The notes under the pieces are model-generated. The model saw nothing but the letters and a program-made list of their open reading frames with translations, ran no database searches and was not told the DNA's origin. A stretch of DNA of 30,228 bases. It comes from Planctomycetota bacterium. Lineage in GTDB: Bacteria; Planctomycetota; Phycisphaerae; Phycisphaerales; SM1A02. Positions 14,649 through 23,489 of the stretch are shown in pieces. The first letter of the stretch is position 1. Every line of letters begins with the position of its first letter. A program made the position numbers and the translations under genes. Where the stretch lies: contig RFOC01000001.1 in NCBI GenBank assembly GCA_009926815.1, positions 1 to 30,228 of the forward strand, written 5' to 3'.

Positions 14649-16425
14649 GACGCGAGAGTCGCAGACGCGCCAGCCGGGTGGCGGCATCGGGCGCCTTGAG
14701 GACCGGGCAGTCCTGATAGAAGCCCGCGTAGGCATTCGCCAGTTCGTGCAGCGCTGCACAGAGGCGCTGCGGGGCCAGCTGCTCGGCGGCGCCCAGCACC
14801 ACGCCGGGGAAGCGAAGCAGGCAGAGCGACAGGTGGCGCTCCGCGGGCTCCACGGGATGGAAGGCGCTGCCGATGATCGCCGGCTCCGACTCGCCGGATC
14901 GGGCGATCAGGCTGGCGATGCGGGCGTGGGCGTACTGGATGTAGGGCCCCGTGTCGCCCTCGAAGGCGATCATGCGGTCGAGGTCGAAGACGTAGTCGCG
15001 CACCGGGTCGCCGCTCAGGTCGGCGTACTTCACGGCGCCGATGCCGACGGCGGCCCCGATGCGATGCAGTTCCGCCTGGGACAGGCCGTGCGTGGGGGCG
15101 TCGGCCTCGGCCGCTCGCCGCTGCACCTGCTCCACGCCGCGATGCACGGCCTCGTCCAGCAGCGCCGCGAGCGTGTAGTTCTCGCCGCTTCGGGTCTTCA
15201 GCGGACGCTTGTCCTTGCCCAGCACGCTGCCGAAGGCCAGGTGCGAGAGTTCCGCACGCGAACCATCGGGCAGCCGATCCCAGCCGATCAGGCGGATGGC
15301 GTCGAAGACGTCCTTGAAGTGGTCTCGCTGGCGGGCATCCACCACGTAGATCACGTGGCCACCATCCAGTTCCTGCACCCGGAACCGCACCGCGGCCAGG
15401 TCCGTGGTGGCGTACAGGAAGCCGCCGTCACCCTTGCGGATGAGCATGGGACGCTCGCGATCCGCGAAGGGCACCACGATGGCCGCGTCATCCTCCTTCG
15501 CCAGGCCGGCCTTCAGGAAGGCGTCCACCGCCGGACCGAGTCGGTCGCGGTAGAAGCTCTCGCCGCGCGAGTGCTCGGCGGTCAGCTTCACGCCCAGCGT
15601 GCGGGCGGTGGCCAGCACCTCCTTCATGGTGACGTCGATCAGTCGCTGCCAGTCGCGCACCGTGGCGGCATCGCCGGCTTGCAGCTTCAGCAGCGTGGCC
15701 TTGGCGTCTCGTTCGGCGGCGCCCGCGCTGTCGCTCTGCGCCTGCAGTTCCGCCACGCGGTGCGGGCCGGCATGGGTGGACAGCGCCGCGGCAAGCCCGG
15801 CCTCGTCGGTCCTGGCCTCCAGCTGCGCGGCGCGATAGGCGGTGTTGAGGTCCTCCAGCGTCAGTCGGTCGAAGTCGCGGCCCTGCCGCCGCAGCGATGC
15901 CATGGTCATGGCGATGGGCAGTCCCCAGTCGCCAAGATGGTTCTCGCGCCACACCTTGCGGCCGAGCCGCTCGTGCAGCCGCGCGACCACGTCACCGATG
16001 ATCGTGGCCCTCAGGTGACCCACGTGCATCTGCTTGGCCACGTTCACGCCACAGAGATCCACCACCACGGCATGGGGCAGCGGCGCCGGGGCGATGCCCA
16101 GTTCCGGTCCGTCCAGGTCCGACAGCATGCCGGCGAGCGCCTCGGTGGAGAGCCGGATGTTGATGAAGCCGGGACCGGCGATCTCGGGGGTTTCCGCCAG
16201 GCCATGCAGGTCAACGGCCGCGGCGATCCGCTCGGCGATCTCGCGAGGCTTCGCCTGGAGGGCCTTGGCCAGTCCCAGCGCCGCGTTGCACTGGAAGTCG
16301 CCGTGCCGTGGATCGGCGCTCGCCTTCACCTGCGGATCGATCGAGGCGGGATCGTTGCCCGACACCTTCGAGATGGCGGCGCGGAAGGCGCGCTCCAGGT
16401 GCAGCAGCGGGTCGCACGGACGCAT
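14584..16425 (-). CDS. argS: Arginyl-tRNA synthetase
   Basis: The product is a 613-aa class I synthetase charging tRNA-Arg. The HIGH motif is HVGH in VNVAKQMHVGHLRATIIGD near residue 130; the N-terminal Add1-like domain (HGDFQCNAALGLAKAL) and the DALR anticodon-binding domain near the end (YIQYAHARIASL through LRLSRLTRRVLAEGLGLLGIDAPERM) are complete, including the usual terminal Met. A KMSKS-like loop reads FGSVLGKDKRPLKTRSG. The start is the ATG at 16425; a longer frame to 16494 has no family match, and TATCCT lies 9 nt upstream of 16425. It follows the M42-like gene by 22 nt on the same strand. Its 3' end overlaps the convergent HExxH gene by 65 bp. Confidence 0.97.
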   Translation of the reverse strand: MRPCDPLLHLERAFRAAISKVSGNDPASIDPQVKASADPRHGDFQCNAALGLAKALQAKPREIAERIAAAVDLHGLAETPEIAGPGFINIRLSTEALAGMLSDLDGPELGIAPAPLPHAVVVDLCGVNVAKQMHVGHLRATIIGDVVARLHERLGRKVWRENHLGDWGLPIAMTMASLRRQGRDFDRLTLEDLNTAYRAAQLEARTDEAGLAAALSTHAGPHRVAELQAQSDSAGAAERDAKATLLKLQAGDAATVRDWQRLIDVTMKEVLATARTLGVKLTAEHSRGESFYRDRLGPAVDAFLKAGLAKEDDAAIVVPFADRERPMLIRKGDGGFLYATTDLAAVRFRVQELDGGHVIYVVDARQRDHFKDVFDAIRLIGWDRLPDGSRAELSHLAFGSVLGKDKRPLKTRSGENYTLAALLDEAVHRGVEQVQRRAAEADAPTHGLSQAELHRIGAAVGIGAVKYADLSGDPVRDYVFDLDRMIAFEGDTGPYIQYAHARIASLIARSGESEPAIIGSAFHPVEPAERHLSLCLLRFPGVVLGAAEQLAPQRLCAALHELANAYAGFYQDCPVLKAPDAATRLARLRLSRLTRRVLAEGLGLLGIDAPERM

Positions 16426-16434
16426 GGCGGGGCG

Positions 16435-16440
16435 AGGATA
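16435..16440 (-). promoter_or_regulatory. Candidate -10 (TATCCT) for argS, leaderless
   Basis: On the minus strand TATCCT ends 9 nt before the argS ATG, inside the 22-nt gap after the M42-like gene. No SD is present. Confidence 0.45.
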
Positions 16441-16447
16441 GGGCCGC

Positions 16448-17599
16448 TCAGCGGGCCGCGCGGCGGGCCTTGAGCAGACCGCGGTGCTGGCCATGCAGCC
16501 GGTTCATGAGCTTCATGGAGCCGCGTCGCCAGTCGGCGTCGGGCTTCAGGCCGGTGGCGGCGATCTCGATCATCCGCACCAGGCTCTCGAAGTCGGTCAT
16601 GGAGACGAACTCGGGACCCACGCGACCGCGCTTCCGCCCGGCGACCGTGGCATCGATGTCCTGCATGTTGTGGTAGTTGCCCAGCGGCAGGCAGAGGCAC
16701 GTGCTCTCGAGGCCGTGGGTCGCGAAGGCGGTGGCCTCGCAGGCGCCGCCCGGCATGAGCTTGCGCTGGAACAGGAAGCCCGGATCCTTCTCGCGGGCCG
16801 CCGTGAAGAGCTCGCCCAACGCATTGGTGAGGTGCGGGGAGAACACGCTGAGCCGGTCACCCACCCGCAGGATGGCCCCGGCACCGATGGGGCTGTCGTG
16901 GGGGAAGCTGCGAGAGTTCTCCAGGCAGAGAAGCCGTGCACCACGGGGAATGAATCCGTTGCGCGCGGCATGGATGGCACCCACGAAGCCCACCTCCTCG
17001 GCGCGGGTGAACAGCAGGCCCACGTGACGCGCGCCCGGCTGGGTGAGCAGGCGGTCGAAGGCCACCAGCGCCGCGGCCAGCGCGGCCAGGTCGTCGCAGG
17101 CATGGGTGTGCAGCATGCCCTTGCGGATCGCGGGCTTGGGCAGGTCCCACCGTGCCAGATCGCCGGAACGCAGCGACGGCGCGGCCCTGGCCAGCCGCGC
17201 CGCCACCCGCTTGAAGGGCCGGGCCTTGGCGTCGAGTCGCGTGATGCGAGCGTGGTGCACGCGGTCGTCGCCGTCGATCACCTGCAGCCGCGCTCCCACG
17301 AAGTAGGCCTCGTGCACCCCGCCGCGGAACTCCAGTTCCAGTTCCCGGTCCCGCACGCCGCGGACCACGAACGCCGGGTGGTCCAGGTGCGCCGTCACCA
17401 GCAGCGGGCGGACCCGCCGGGGCGCCTTGCGGTGCGTGATGAGCATGTTGCCGCCATCGTCGCGACGGAGCCTGAGGTGGGCGGATCGAACGAAGCACCA
17501 ACCCTCGATGAACGCGATCACCCGGTCCTCCAGCCCGGCGGCCGTGGGAATGGCGGTCAGCGTGAGGGCCAGGCTTCGTTCATGGGCGGTGAGCGTCAT
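16448..17599 (-). CDS. M42-like (FrvX-type) aminopeptidase / co-catalytic zinc peptidase
   Basis: The product is 383 aa. Metal-site residues of the M42/M20/M28 clan can be traced: H71-L-D73 in VTAHLDHP, Asp169 in HACDDLAAL, the EE pair 201-202 in TRAEEVGFVGA, Glu227 in LENSR and His310 in GNYHNM. GGACEATAF matches the conserved GT/GG-D/E-A region. The EEVGFVGA wording fits M42 best, a family of cytosolic tetrahedral aminopeptidases that clear peptides. There is no signal peptide. The substrate cannot be read. The start ATG at 17599 is supported by a TACCCT hexamer 9 nt upstream. It is transcribed divergently from ribBA across 46 bp and probably with argS downstream. Confidence 0.85.
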   Translation of the reverse strand: MTLTAHERSLALTLTAIPTAAGLEDRVIAFIEGWCFVRSAHLRLRRDDGGNMLITHRKAPRRVRPLLVTAHLDHPAFVVRGVRDRELELEFRGGVHEAYFVGARLQVIDGDDRVHHARITRLDAKARPFKRVAARLARAAPSLRSGDLARWDLPKPAIRKGMLHTHACDDLAALAAALVAFDRLLTQPGARHVGLLFTRAEEVGFVGAIHAARNGFIPRGARLLCLENSRSFPHDSPIGAGAILRVGDRLSVFSPHLTNALGELFTAAREKDPGFLFQRKLMPGGACEATAFATHGLESTCLCLPLGNYHNMQDIDATVAGRKRGRVGPEFVSMTDFESLVRMIEIAATGLKPDADWRRGSMKLMNRLHGQHRGLLKARRAAR

Positions 17600-17608
17600 G
17601 GGCCGCGA

Positions 17609-17614
17609 AGGGTA
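17609..17614 (-). promoter_or_regulatory. Candidate -10 (TACCCT) for the M42-like gene, leaderless
   Basis: On the minus strand TACCCT ends 9 nt before the ATG at 17599. No SD is present. Confidence 0.45.
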
Positions 17615-17632
17615 CTTGGTCGACGCGGCTTC

Positions 17633-17638
17633 TACACT
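17633..17638 (+). promoter_or_regulatory. Candidate -10 (TACACT) for ribBA, leaderless
   Basis: TACACT ends 7 nt before the ATG at 17646. No SD and no FMN-riboswitch-like sequence fits in the 46-bp divergent gap. Confidence 0.5.
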
Positions 17639-17645
17639 TCACCGG

Positions 17646-18839
17646 ATGCCCCTGAGCCCCATCGCCGAGATCCTGCAGGAGCTCCGTGCCGGTCGCGCCA
17701 TCGTGCTGGTGGATGACGAGAATCGCGAGAACGAGGGCGACTTCGTGGTGGCGGCGGAGCACTGCACGCCGGAGATGGTGAACTTCCTCACCCGGGTCGG
17801 CGGTGGATACCTGTGCGTGGCGCTGGCGGGGGGCATCTGTGATCGCCTGGATCTTGGACCGGCCGTGGCGCACAACACCAGCCTTCGAGGCACGGCCTTC
17901 ACGGTGAGCGTGGAGGCGCATCCTCGGCATGGCGTGGGCACCGGCGTGAGCGCGAGGGATCGGTCCACCACCATTCGTCTCCTGGCCGATCCGCGTGCCT
18001 CGGCGGAGGACTTCACCCGACCCGGCCACGTGAATCCGCTTCGTGCCCGCGAGGGCGGCGTGCTGGTGCGCACGGGCCAGACGGAGGGCAGCGTGGATCT
18101 CTGTCGCATGGCGGGGCTGGAACCGGCCGCGGCCATCATCGAGATCGTCAAGCCTGACGGCGAGATGGCCCGCGTGCCCGACCTGGAGGCCATGTGCCGC
18201 GAGCACGGCCTGAAGATGGCCAGCGTGGAGCAGGTCATCGAGCATCGCCTGCGCGGCGAGGCGCTGGTGGAGCGCATGGAGCCCCGTGATGGCGAGGACC
18301 TGGTGACGCCGGAGGGCACCTTCCGCCTCTTCGCGTGGCGCACCGCGGTGGACGCGCTGCCGCACCTGGCGCTGACCATGGGTGGGGTGGGCCGACTGGA
18401 GGCCTCGGGCCAGGTCAGGCCGGAACAGCGACCCACGCTGGTCCGCATGCACCGCCGCGACATCTTCCGCGATGTCTTCGCCGTCACCGGTGGTGGCGGT
18501 GGGCAGGCCGAGGTGCGGGCCTCCATGGCCGCGATCGCGCGGGAGGGCCGCGGGGCGCTGGTCTATCTCCGGAGCGAGGGCAGCGGGTTCGACACGCCTG
18601 GTCTTCTGCAGCGCATCCGCCGAGGCGGCGACGACGTGAATGCACCGGACCTGACGCGGCCCGAGGGCATCGGCGGCCGCGCGCAACCCATGGACCTCCG
18701 CGAGTTCGGCGTGGGTGGCCAGATCCTTCGGGACCTGGGCCTGCACAGGCTCCGGCTGCTGACCAACCATCCCAAGGTGGCCATGCCGGGTCTCCACGGC
18801 TTCGGCATCGACATCGTGGAACAGGTGCCTTTGCGATGA
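17646..18839 (+). CDS. ribBA: RibBA-type protein: DHBP synthase with degenerate GTP cyclohydrolase II domain
   Basis: The product is 397 aa. Residues 1-205 are 3,4-dihydroxy-2-butanone-4-phosphate synthase (RibB), with the acidic loop DDENRENEGD, TGVSARDR and RPGHVNPLRAREGGVL. Residues 215-397 align with GTP cyclohydrolase II (RibA), including TFRLFAW and LLTNHPKV...GIDIVEQVPL, but the zinc Cys triplet region (normally C-x10-C-x-C) reads MHRRDIFRD...GGGGG with no Cys, and the catalytic EGRNIG reads EGSGFD. So RibA activity is very unlikely. The RibB motif GHTEA is GQTEG, with Gln145 at the position of the E. coli metal ligand His153; I recall GQTEG in some other RibBA proteins, so RibB may still work. 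It feeds riboflavin synthesis. The stop overlaps the next gene (ATGA). Confidence 0.92.
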   Translation: MPLSPIAEILQELRAGRAIVLVDDENRENEGDFVVAAEHCTPEMVNFLTRVGGGYLCVALAGGICDRLDLGPAVAHNTSLRGTAFTVSVEAHPRHGVGTGVSARDRSTTIRLLADPRASAEDFTRPGHVNPLRAREGGVLVRTGQTEGSVDLCRMAGLEPAAAIIEIVKPDGEMARVPDLEAMCREHGLKMASVEQVIEHRLRGEALVERMEPRDGEDLVTPEGTFRLFAWRTAVDALPHLALTMGGVGRLEASGQVRPEQRPTLVRMHRRDIFRDVFAVTGGGGGQAEVRASMAAIAREGRGALVYLRSEGSGFDTPGLLQRIRRGGDDVNAPDLTRPEGIGGRAQPMDLREFGVGGQILRDLGLHRLRLLTNHPKVAMPGLHGFGIDIVEQVPLR

Positions 18840-19654
18840 CGGCGATGGCCGTGCTGTGCCTGGGCCTGCTGGCCGGATGCGCGGCGGCCCAGGTCGAGGC
18901 GTCGCCGCCGGTCTCCGAGGCGAAGGACGCGCCTTCGCCGCACGCCTCGGCGGACGCGCTGCTCGAGTCGCTGGAGAGGGCCACGAAGGGACTTCGCGAC
19001 TTCCAGGCCCAGGTGGTCTATGACCGGCTGGACGCCATCACCGAGGATCGCGAGCGTCGCACCGGACGCATCGTGCTCGAGCAGGATGGTGCGGACCCGC
19101 CGCAGCGGAGGTTCGCGATCGCCTTCGACCGCTTCATCGATGCCGCGGGTCACGCGTCACCGCAGAGCCAGCGTTTCGCGTTCGCCTCGGGCTGGCTGGT
19201 GGAGTTCGACGACGCGCGCCGACAGGCCATCGAGCGGCAGCTGGTGCCCGAGGGCAAGTCGCTGGATCCGCTTCGTCTGGGCGAGGGACCGCTGCCGCTG
19301 CCGGTGGGGCAGCGGGCGGAGGACGTGCGAAGGCGATTCACGGCGACGCTGGCCCCGCCGCCCGATGCACCGCTGCTGAAGGCGTTGCAGGGCGTCCAGG
19401 GTCTGGTGCTGGTGCCGCGGGCGGGGACCAGCGCGAGCGAGGACTTCGACGAGGTGCGGATCTGGTACGACCTGCGCACGCTGGCACCGGTCGGCGTGCA
19501 GGCGCGCATGAAGGGCGGCGATCTCAAGACGGTGCTGCTGCGCGAGGTGCGGGTGAATGCGGGCCTGGACTCGGCGGCGAGGGATGCCCTTCGCATCGAG
19601 GTGCCCGAGGGCTGGATCCGCGACCGTCGCCCGTGGAGGCCCACGCAGCCATGA
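18836..19654 (+). CDS. LolA-like outer-membrane lipoprotein-sorting domain lipoprotein
   Basis: The product is 272 aa, starting in an ATGA overlap with ribBA. The signal peptide ends in a canonical lipobox (LLAGC, Cys15). Then comes ADALLESLERATKGLRDFQAQVVYDRLDAI and strands of the type RRTGRIVLEQ...RRFAIAFDRFI...GWLVEFDDARRQAIERQL; this succession of a helix and antiparallel strands, with a 'trace of lipid-binding half-barrel' look, is what LolA/LolB-like planctomycete proteins show. The C-terminus has EDFDEVRIWYDLRTLAPVGVQAR, again LolA-like. The assignment is by pattern, not by a diagnostic residue. Its stop overlaps the following gene by ATGA, suggesting a joint role in the envelope. Confidence 0.7.
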   Translation: MTAMAVLCLGLLAGCAAAQVEASPPVSEAKDAPSPHASADALLESLERATKGLRDFQAQVVYDRLDAITEDRERRTGRIVLEQDGADPPQRRFAIAFDRFIDAAGHASPQSQRFAFASGWLVEFDDARRQAIERQLVPEGKSLDPLRLGEGPLPLPVGQRAEDVRRRFTATLAPPPDAPLLKALQGVQGLVLVPRAGTSASEDFDEVRIWYDLRTLAPVGVQARMKGGDLKTVLLREVRVNAGLDSAARDALRIEVPEGWIRDRRPWRPTQP

Positions 19655-22335
19655 CCCGCTGGGTGGTGATGCTGGGCGTCGCGCTCCTGATCCGGACGGC
19701 CTCGGGGCAGATCGTGATCGAGCCGGAACTGCCACGATCGGTGCGTTCGGCCCTGGAGGCGCCAGGGCTGAAGCCCTCGGAACAGCGCGAGCTTCGCCTG
19801 CGTCATGGGCTCTGGATGCCGGAGGATCTGGATAACCCCGCGCGACGGGCCGATGCGGCGCTCCGATGCTGGAGGCTGGATGACGAGACGCTGACGGATC
19901 CCGCCGTGCCGGTGGACCTTCGCGCGAATGCCCTCATCCGAAGAGGACGGGCGGTCGAGGCGGAGTCGCTGCTGGCGGGCTGCGCCGACCCTGGCTGCGC
20001 GCTGCTGCGAGCCCGGGCCCAGATGCTGCAGGGACGGTTGCCGGAGGCGTGCCAGGGTCTTCGGTCACTGGAGGCGCTCGCCCAGGCTCCGCAGGCGGAT
20101 GGCGACGCGCTGCGTCGAGGCGCGGAAGCGCTGATGCTTCGAGGCACGCTGGAGCCCGTCGGAGCCGATGGCTGGCGTGCGGCGGCTGCATGGCTGGGAC
20201 GCGCGCGTGAGCTGGATCGCCTGGATCCCCAGGTGCCCGCGCTCGAGGGTCGCCTGCTCATCGGTCGGCACAACCGCGAGGAGGGCGTGCCCGCGCTGCA
20301 GCAGGCCATCGCGCTGGACCCCCGGGCTTCCTCCGCCATCCATGACCTGGGGCGTGCCGCGCTGGAGGCCTTCGACTTCGACGGCGCCGTCAGGGCCGCA
20401 TCCATGCTCCGCCGCTGCAATCCCGAGCACCCGCTGGCCGATCTGCTCGATGTCGAGCGGCTGCTCCTCACGGAGGACATCGATGGCGCGGCCGCCGTGC
20501 TCGATCGCCTGCAGGCGCGCTGGCCCGAGATGCCCGAGCCCATGGCCTTCCGAGCGGCGCTGCTGGCCCGCCGCTGGGACCCGTCGGGCCTTGCCGCCGC
20601 GCTCCAGGCGATGGACGCGCGCTTTCCCGGCCAGGCGCTGGGTGCCGCCACCGCGGGCCGACTGCTTGCGCTGCATCGGCAGTACGAGGCGGCGGAGCGG
20701 TTGCTTCGGCAGGCCATCGAGCGTCGCCCGTCGTGGAGCGAGCCTCGGGGCGAGCTGGGCCAGCTCATGCTGCAGACGGGCCGGGATGCGGAAGCGCGGA
20801 CGGCCCTGGCCGAGGCTGCGGAGCGGGATCCCTTCGACAAGCGGAGCGCGTTCGGCCGCTGGCTGCTCGACGAGATGGCGGGCTACCGCTCCATCGAGAC
20901 GCCGCACTTCCGCATCCGCGTGAAGCCCGGCGTGGATGAGGCCGTGGCCGAGGGCATGCCCGAGGCGCTGGAAGCCATGCATCGCGAGGTGACCGACTGG
21001 TTCGGCCACGAGCCTGCTGGTCGCACCACCATCGAGCTCCTGCCGGATCACGAGTTCTTCGCCGTCCGGATCACGGGCATGCCCGGCATCCACACCATGG
21101 CGGCCTCCACGGGGCCGGTCATCGCCCTGGAGGCGCCTCGCCGCGGCAATCCGCGCAAGCACCTGGGCACCTACGACTGGCTGGAGGTCCTGCGGCACGA
21201 GTATGCGCACACCGTCACGCTGAGCCAGACCGACAACCGCATCCCGCACTGGCTCACCGAGGCGCTGGCGGTTCGCGTGGAGAACCGGCCTCGGTCCATG
21301 CAGACCTGCGAGCTGCTGGCTCGGGCACTCGACGGCAACCGACTCTTCACGCTGGATCGCATCAAGTGGGCGTTCGTCCGGCCCGAGACGCCCCGGGATC
21401 GGCCGCTCGCCTACGCGCAGGGTCACTGGATGGTGCAGTACATCGAGCACCGATGGGGCCGCGAGGCGATTCCCAGGCTCCTGGAGCGCTACCGCGCCGG
21501 CGACGACGAGCCTGCGGCCATGCGGTCGGCGCTGGGCATCGATCCGCAGGCGTTCTTCGCGGACTTCCTGCCGTGGGCGCGCGAGCAGGTCCAGGCGTGG
21601 GGTCTGCTGGCGAGTCCCTCGATGGACCAGTTCATGGAGGAGGCCAGGCAGGCCGATCCCGCGTTGAGCGAGCGATCGGCCGAGGCCCGGATCGATCGCG
21701 TGGACGCGGTGGCCAGGCGACTGGCGGCCGGCTGTGGTGCGCCCGCCTCGGGCGAGGCGCTGCAGGCGGCACGCTGGCCCGCGGCGAAGCTGCCCGCGGT
21801 CCGCATCCCCGACGCCATGATCGACGGGTGGCTCTCCGAGCGACCCTCGCACCCGGACCTGCTCGAGATGAGGATCCGTCGAAGATTGAAGGACCAGCCC
21901 GAACTCAACGAGACCACGCGAGGGTTCCTGGAGCAGTACCGCGACGCGCGGCCCGTCGATCCGTGGCCGGACCAGCTTCTGGCGGCCGCAGCACGCACGG
22001 CGGGAGATTTCAGGGCGGCATTGCCGCACCTGCAGCGGCTGGATGCCCTGGAGGAACGTGACCCGGCGTATGCGCTGGAGATCGCCAGACTCGAGCGTGA
22101 GGCGGGGCAGACCCGCCAGGCGCTGCAGTCGGTGGAGAAGGCCGCTCGCATCGATGGCTACGACCCCGCGACGCGGGAACTTGCCGCGGCGATCGCCATC
22201 GAGGCCGGCGAACTGGCCACGGCCATGCGGCATCTCCGGGCCCTGCGACTGCTCGAGCCCGAGGTCCAGCGACATGTGGAGAGGATCGAGCGCCTCCAGC
22301 AGCTGATCGACGCGAAGGCCAGTCCGGGGGACTGA
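19651..22335 (+). CDS. Exported TPR protein with central gluzincin (Peptidase_MA-like) domain
   Basis: The product is 894 aa. Signal peptide: residues 1-20 (MTRWVVMLGVALLIRTASGQ). Residues of about 50-410 are tetratricopeptide-like helical repeats (ALQQAIALDPRASSAIHDLG, RLLRQAIERRPSWSEPRGEL, ALAEAAERDPFDK). Residues of about 420-650 form a zinc peptidase domain: a barrel-like FRIRVKPGVDEAVAEG start, H516-E-Y-A-H520, and PHWLTEALAV with Glu537 as third ligand, the Peptidase_MA_2 pattern. A second TPR block (about 720-890, LPHLQRLDALEERDPAYALE) ends the protein. All catalytic residues are present, so it is probably an active periplasmic or surface protease presented on a TPR scaffold. The ATG at 19651 overlaps the upstream stop; an earlier ATG at 19633 lies inside the upstream gene. 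Confidence 0.85.
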   Translation: MTRWVVMLGVALLIRTASGQIVIEPELPRSVRSALEAPGLKPSEQRELRLRHGLWMPEDLDNPARRADAALRCWRLDDETLTDPAVPVDLRANALIRRGRAVEAESLLAGCADPGCALLRARAQMLQGRLPEACQGLRSLEALAQAPQADGDALRRGAEALMLRGTLEPVGADGWRAAAAWLGRARELDRLDPQVPALEGRLLIGRHNREEGVPALQQAIALDPRASSAIHDLGRAALEAFDFDGAVRAASMLRRCNPEHPLADLLDVERLLLTEDIDGAAAVLDRLQARWPEMPEPMAFRAALLARRWDPSGLAAALQAMDARFPGQALGAATAGRLLALHRQYEAAERLLRQAIERRPSWSEPRGELGQLMLQTGRDAEARTALAEAAERDPFDKRSAFGRWLLDEMAGYRSIETPHFRIRVKPGVDEAVAEGMPEALEAMHREVTDWFGHEPAGRTTIELLPDHEFFAVRITGMPGIHTMAASTGPVIALEAPRRGNPRKHLGTYDWLEVLRHEYAHTVTLSQTDNRIPHWLTEALAVRVENRPRSMQTCELLARALDGNRLFTLDRIKWAFVRPETPRDRPLAYAQGHWMVQYIEHRWGREAIPRLLERYRAGDDEPAAMRSALGIDPQAFFADFLPWAREQVQAWGLLASPSMDQFMEEARQADPALSERSAEARIDRVDAVARRLAAGCGAPASGEALQAARWPAAKLPAVRIPDAMIDGWLSERPSHPDLLEMRIRRRLKDQPELNETTRGFLEQYRDARPVDPWPDQLLAAAARTAGDFRAALPHLQRLDALEERDPAYALEIARLEREAGQTRQALQSVEKAARIDGYDPATRELAAAIAIEAGELATAMRHLRALRLLEPEVQRHVERIERLQQLIDAKASPGD

Positions 22336-22340
22336 TCGGC

Positions 22341-22346
22341 TACGGT
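22341..22346 (+). promoter_or_regulatory. Candidate -10 (TACGGT) for the antiporter gene, leaderless
   Basis: TACGGT ends 6 nt before the ATG at 22353, in the 17-nt gap after the TPR/peptidase gene. No SD is present. Confidence 0.5.
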
Positions 22347-22352
22347 ACCGTC

Positions 22353-23489
22353 ATGAACCTCCGACTGAGACGGGTTTCCGCGATTGGATTCTCCGATGTC
22401 GCGCTCGTGATCGGCGGCCTTTCCGCCACCGCGGGCCTGGCCGGACTGGCGGGCGCCGACAGCGCAACGTCCGGGTCCGGCCTGCTGTGGTCGGCGTGGC
22501 TGATGCTGTGCACGGTGCTCTGCGCGTTCCGGGCCATGGCCCACGCGGATCGACTGGCGGAGCGTTTCGGCGAGCCCGTGGGCACCGTGGTGCTGACCGT
22601 GTCGGCCATCACCATCGAGGTGGCATCGGTGTGCGCGTTCATGGTGGGCAGTCACGGCGATCCCACCGTGGCCCGCGACAGCATGTTCAGCGTGCTCATG
22701 ATCATCCTGAACGGTTTCGTGGGCGGGTGCATCCTGCTGGGCACCGCGAGGTCGCACGAGCGCCGCTTCAATCCCGATGCCTCGTCCATGTACCTGCCGC
22801 TCATCGTGGCCATGGGATTCCTGGCTCTGGTGCTGCCCCGACTGGCCACCAGCGAGGAGGGCGGATGGATGACCGATGGCATGGAGGTGTTCGTGGGCGG
22901 GGGATGCCTGGGCGTGTACCTGGCCTTCCTGTGGATGCAGACGTCGCGTTACCGCGGCTACTTCGCCCTCGAGGAGACCTCGACCTCGGGCGCGCATGGG
23001 GCCTCCGTGCCGGTGACCCGCAGCGTGGTCATGCTGCTGGTGTCGCTGCTGATCGTGGTGATGGGGGCGAAGTGCATGGCGGGCCGGGTGGGCGCCATGC
23101 TGCAGGCCGTGCACCTGCCCAGCGGCTTCGGTGGCGTGATCATCGCCATGATGGTGCTGGCGCCGGAGGGCCTGGCGGCGCTGCGGGCCAGCCGCCACGG
23201 CGACATGCAGCGATCGATCAACGTGCTGCTGGGCAGCGCGGTGTCCACCATCGGTCTCACCGTGCCCGCGGTGCTGGCCATGCGGGCCTTCACCGACATC
23301 GATGCCGAACTGGGACTCGAGGTTCCCTACATCGGGCTGCTGGCGGCCACCTTCCTGGTGTCGTCGCTCACGCTCATGCGCGGCCGGGTGAACACGGTGC
23401 ACGGGCTGCTGCACCTGCTGCTCTTCTTCGGGTGGCTGATCACCATCCTGGACGAGAGCCTGCCCACCGCGGGGCCGGGCCCGGACTGA
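22353..23489 (+). CDS. chaA: Calcium/cation:proton antiporter, ChaA-like
   Basis: The product is a 378-aa polytopic inner-membrane protein with about 11 hydrophobic segments. It has the two inverted alpha-repeats of the CaCA superfamily: GEPVGTVVLTVSAITIEVA (first, with Glu in TIEVA) and APEGLAALRASRHGDMQRSINVLLGSAVSTIGLTVPAVL (second, with PEG Glu and GSA). The short PEGL...N...GSA wording and length fit ChaA-type antiporters, which export Ca2+, Na+ or K+ in exchange for protons at alkaline pH. Ion choice cannot be told from sequence. It is convergent with the threonine dehydratase; both stop codons lie in a single TGATCA palindrome at 23487-23492, so nothing separates them. Confidence 0.9.
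   Translation: MNLRLRRVSAIGFSDVALVIGGLSATAGLAGLAGADSATSGSGLLWSAWLMLCTVLCAFRAMAHADRLAERFGEPVGTVVLTVSAITIEVASVCAFMVGSHGDPTVARDSMFSVLMIILNGFVGGCILLGTARSHERRFNPDASSMYLPLIVAMGFLALVLPRLATSEEGGWMTDGMEVFVGGGCLGVYLAFLWMQTSRYRGYFALEETSTSGAHGASVPVTRSVVMLLVSLLIVVMGAKCMAGRVGAMLQAVHLPSGFGGVIIAMMVLAPEGLAALRASRHGDMQRSINVLLGSAVSTIGLTVPAVLAMRAFTDIDAELGLEVPYIGLLAATFLVSSLTLMRGRVNTVHGLLHLLLFFGWLITILDESLPTAGPGPD

Noticed and set aside
14746..16473. 575-codon + strand frame opposite argS
   Set aside because: Antisense shadow of argS with no recognisable domain.
16426..16494. N-terminal extension of ArgRS to 16494
   Set aside because: It would overlap the M42-like gene's end and is not conserved; the ATG at 16425 begins the domain.
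17600..17645. Possible FMN riboswitch upstream of ribBA
   Set aside because: Only 46 bp separate the divergent starts and no RFN-element blocks are present.
22158..23414. His-rich 418-codon minus frame opposite the ChaA-like gene, resembling a metal-binding protein
   Set aside because: The His richness comes from reading membrane-protein codons (ATG/GTG-rich) in reverse; no conserved motif.
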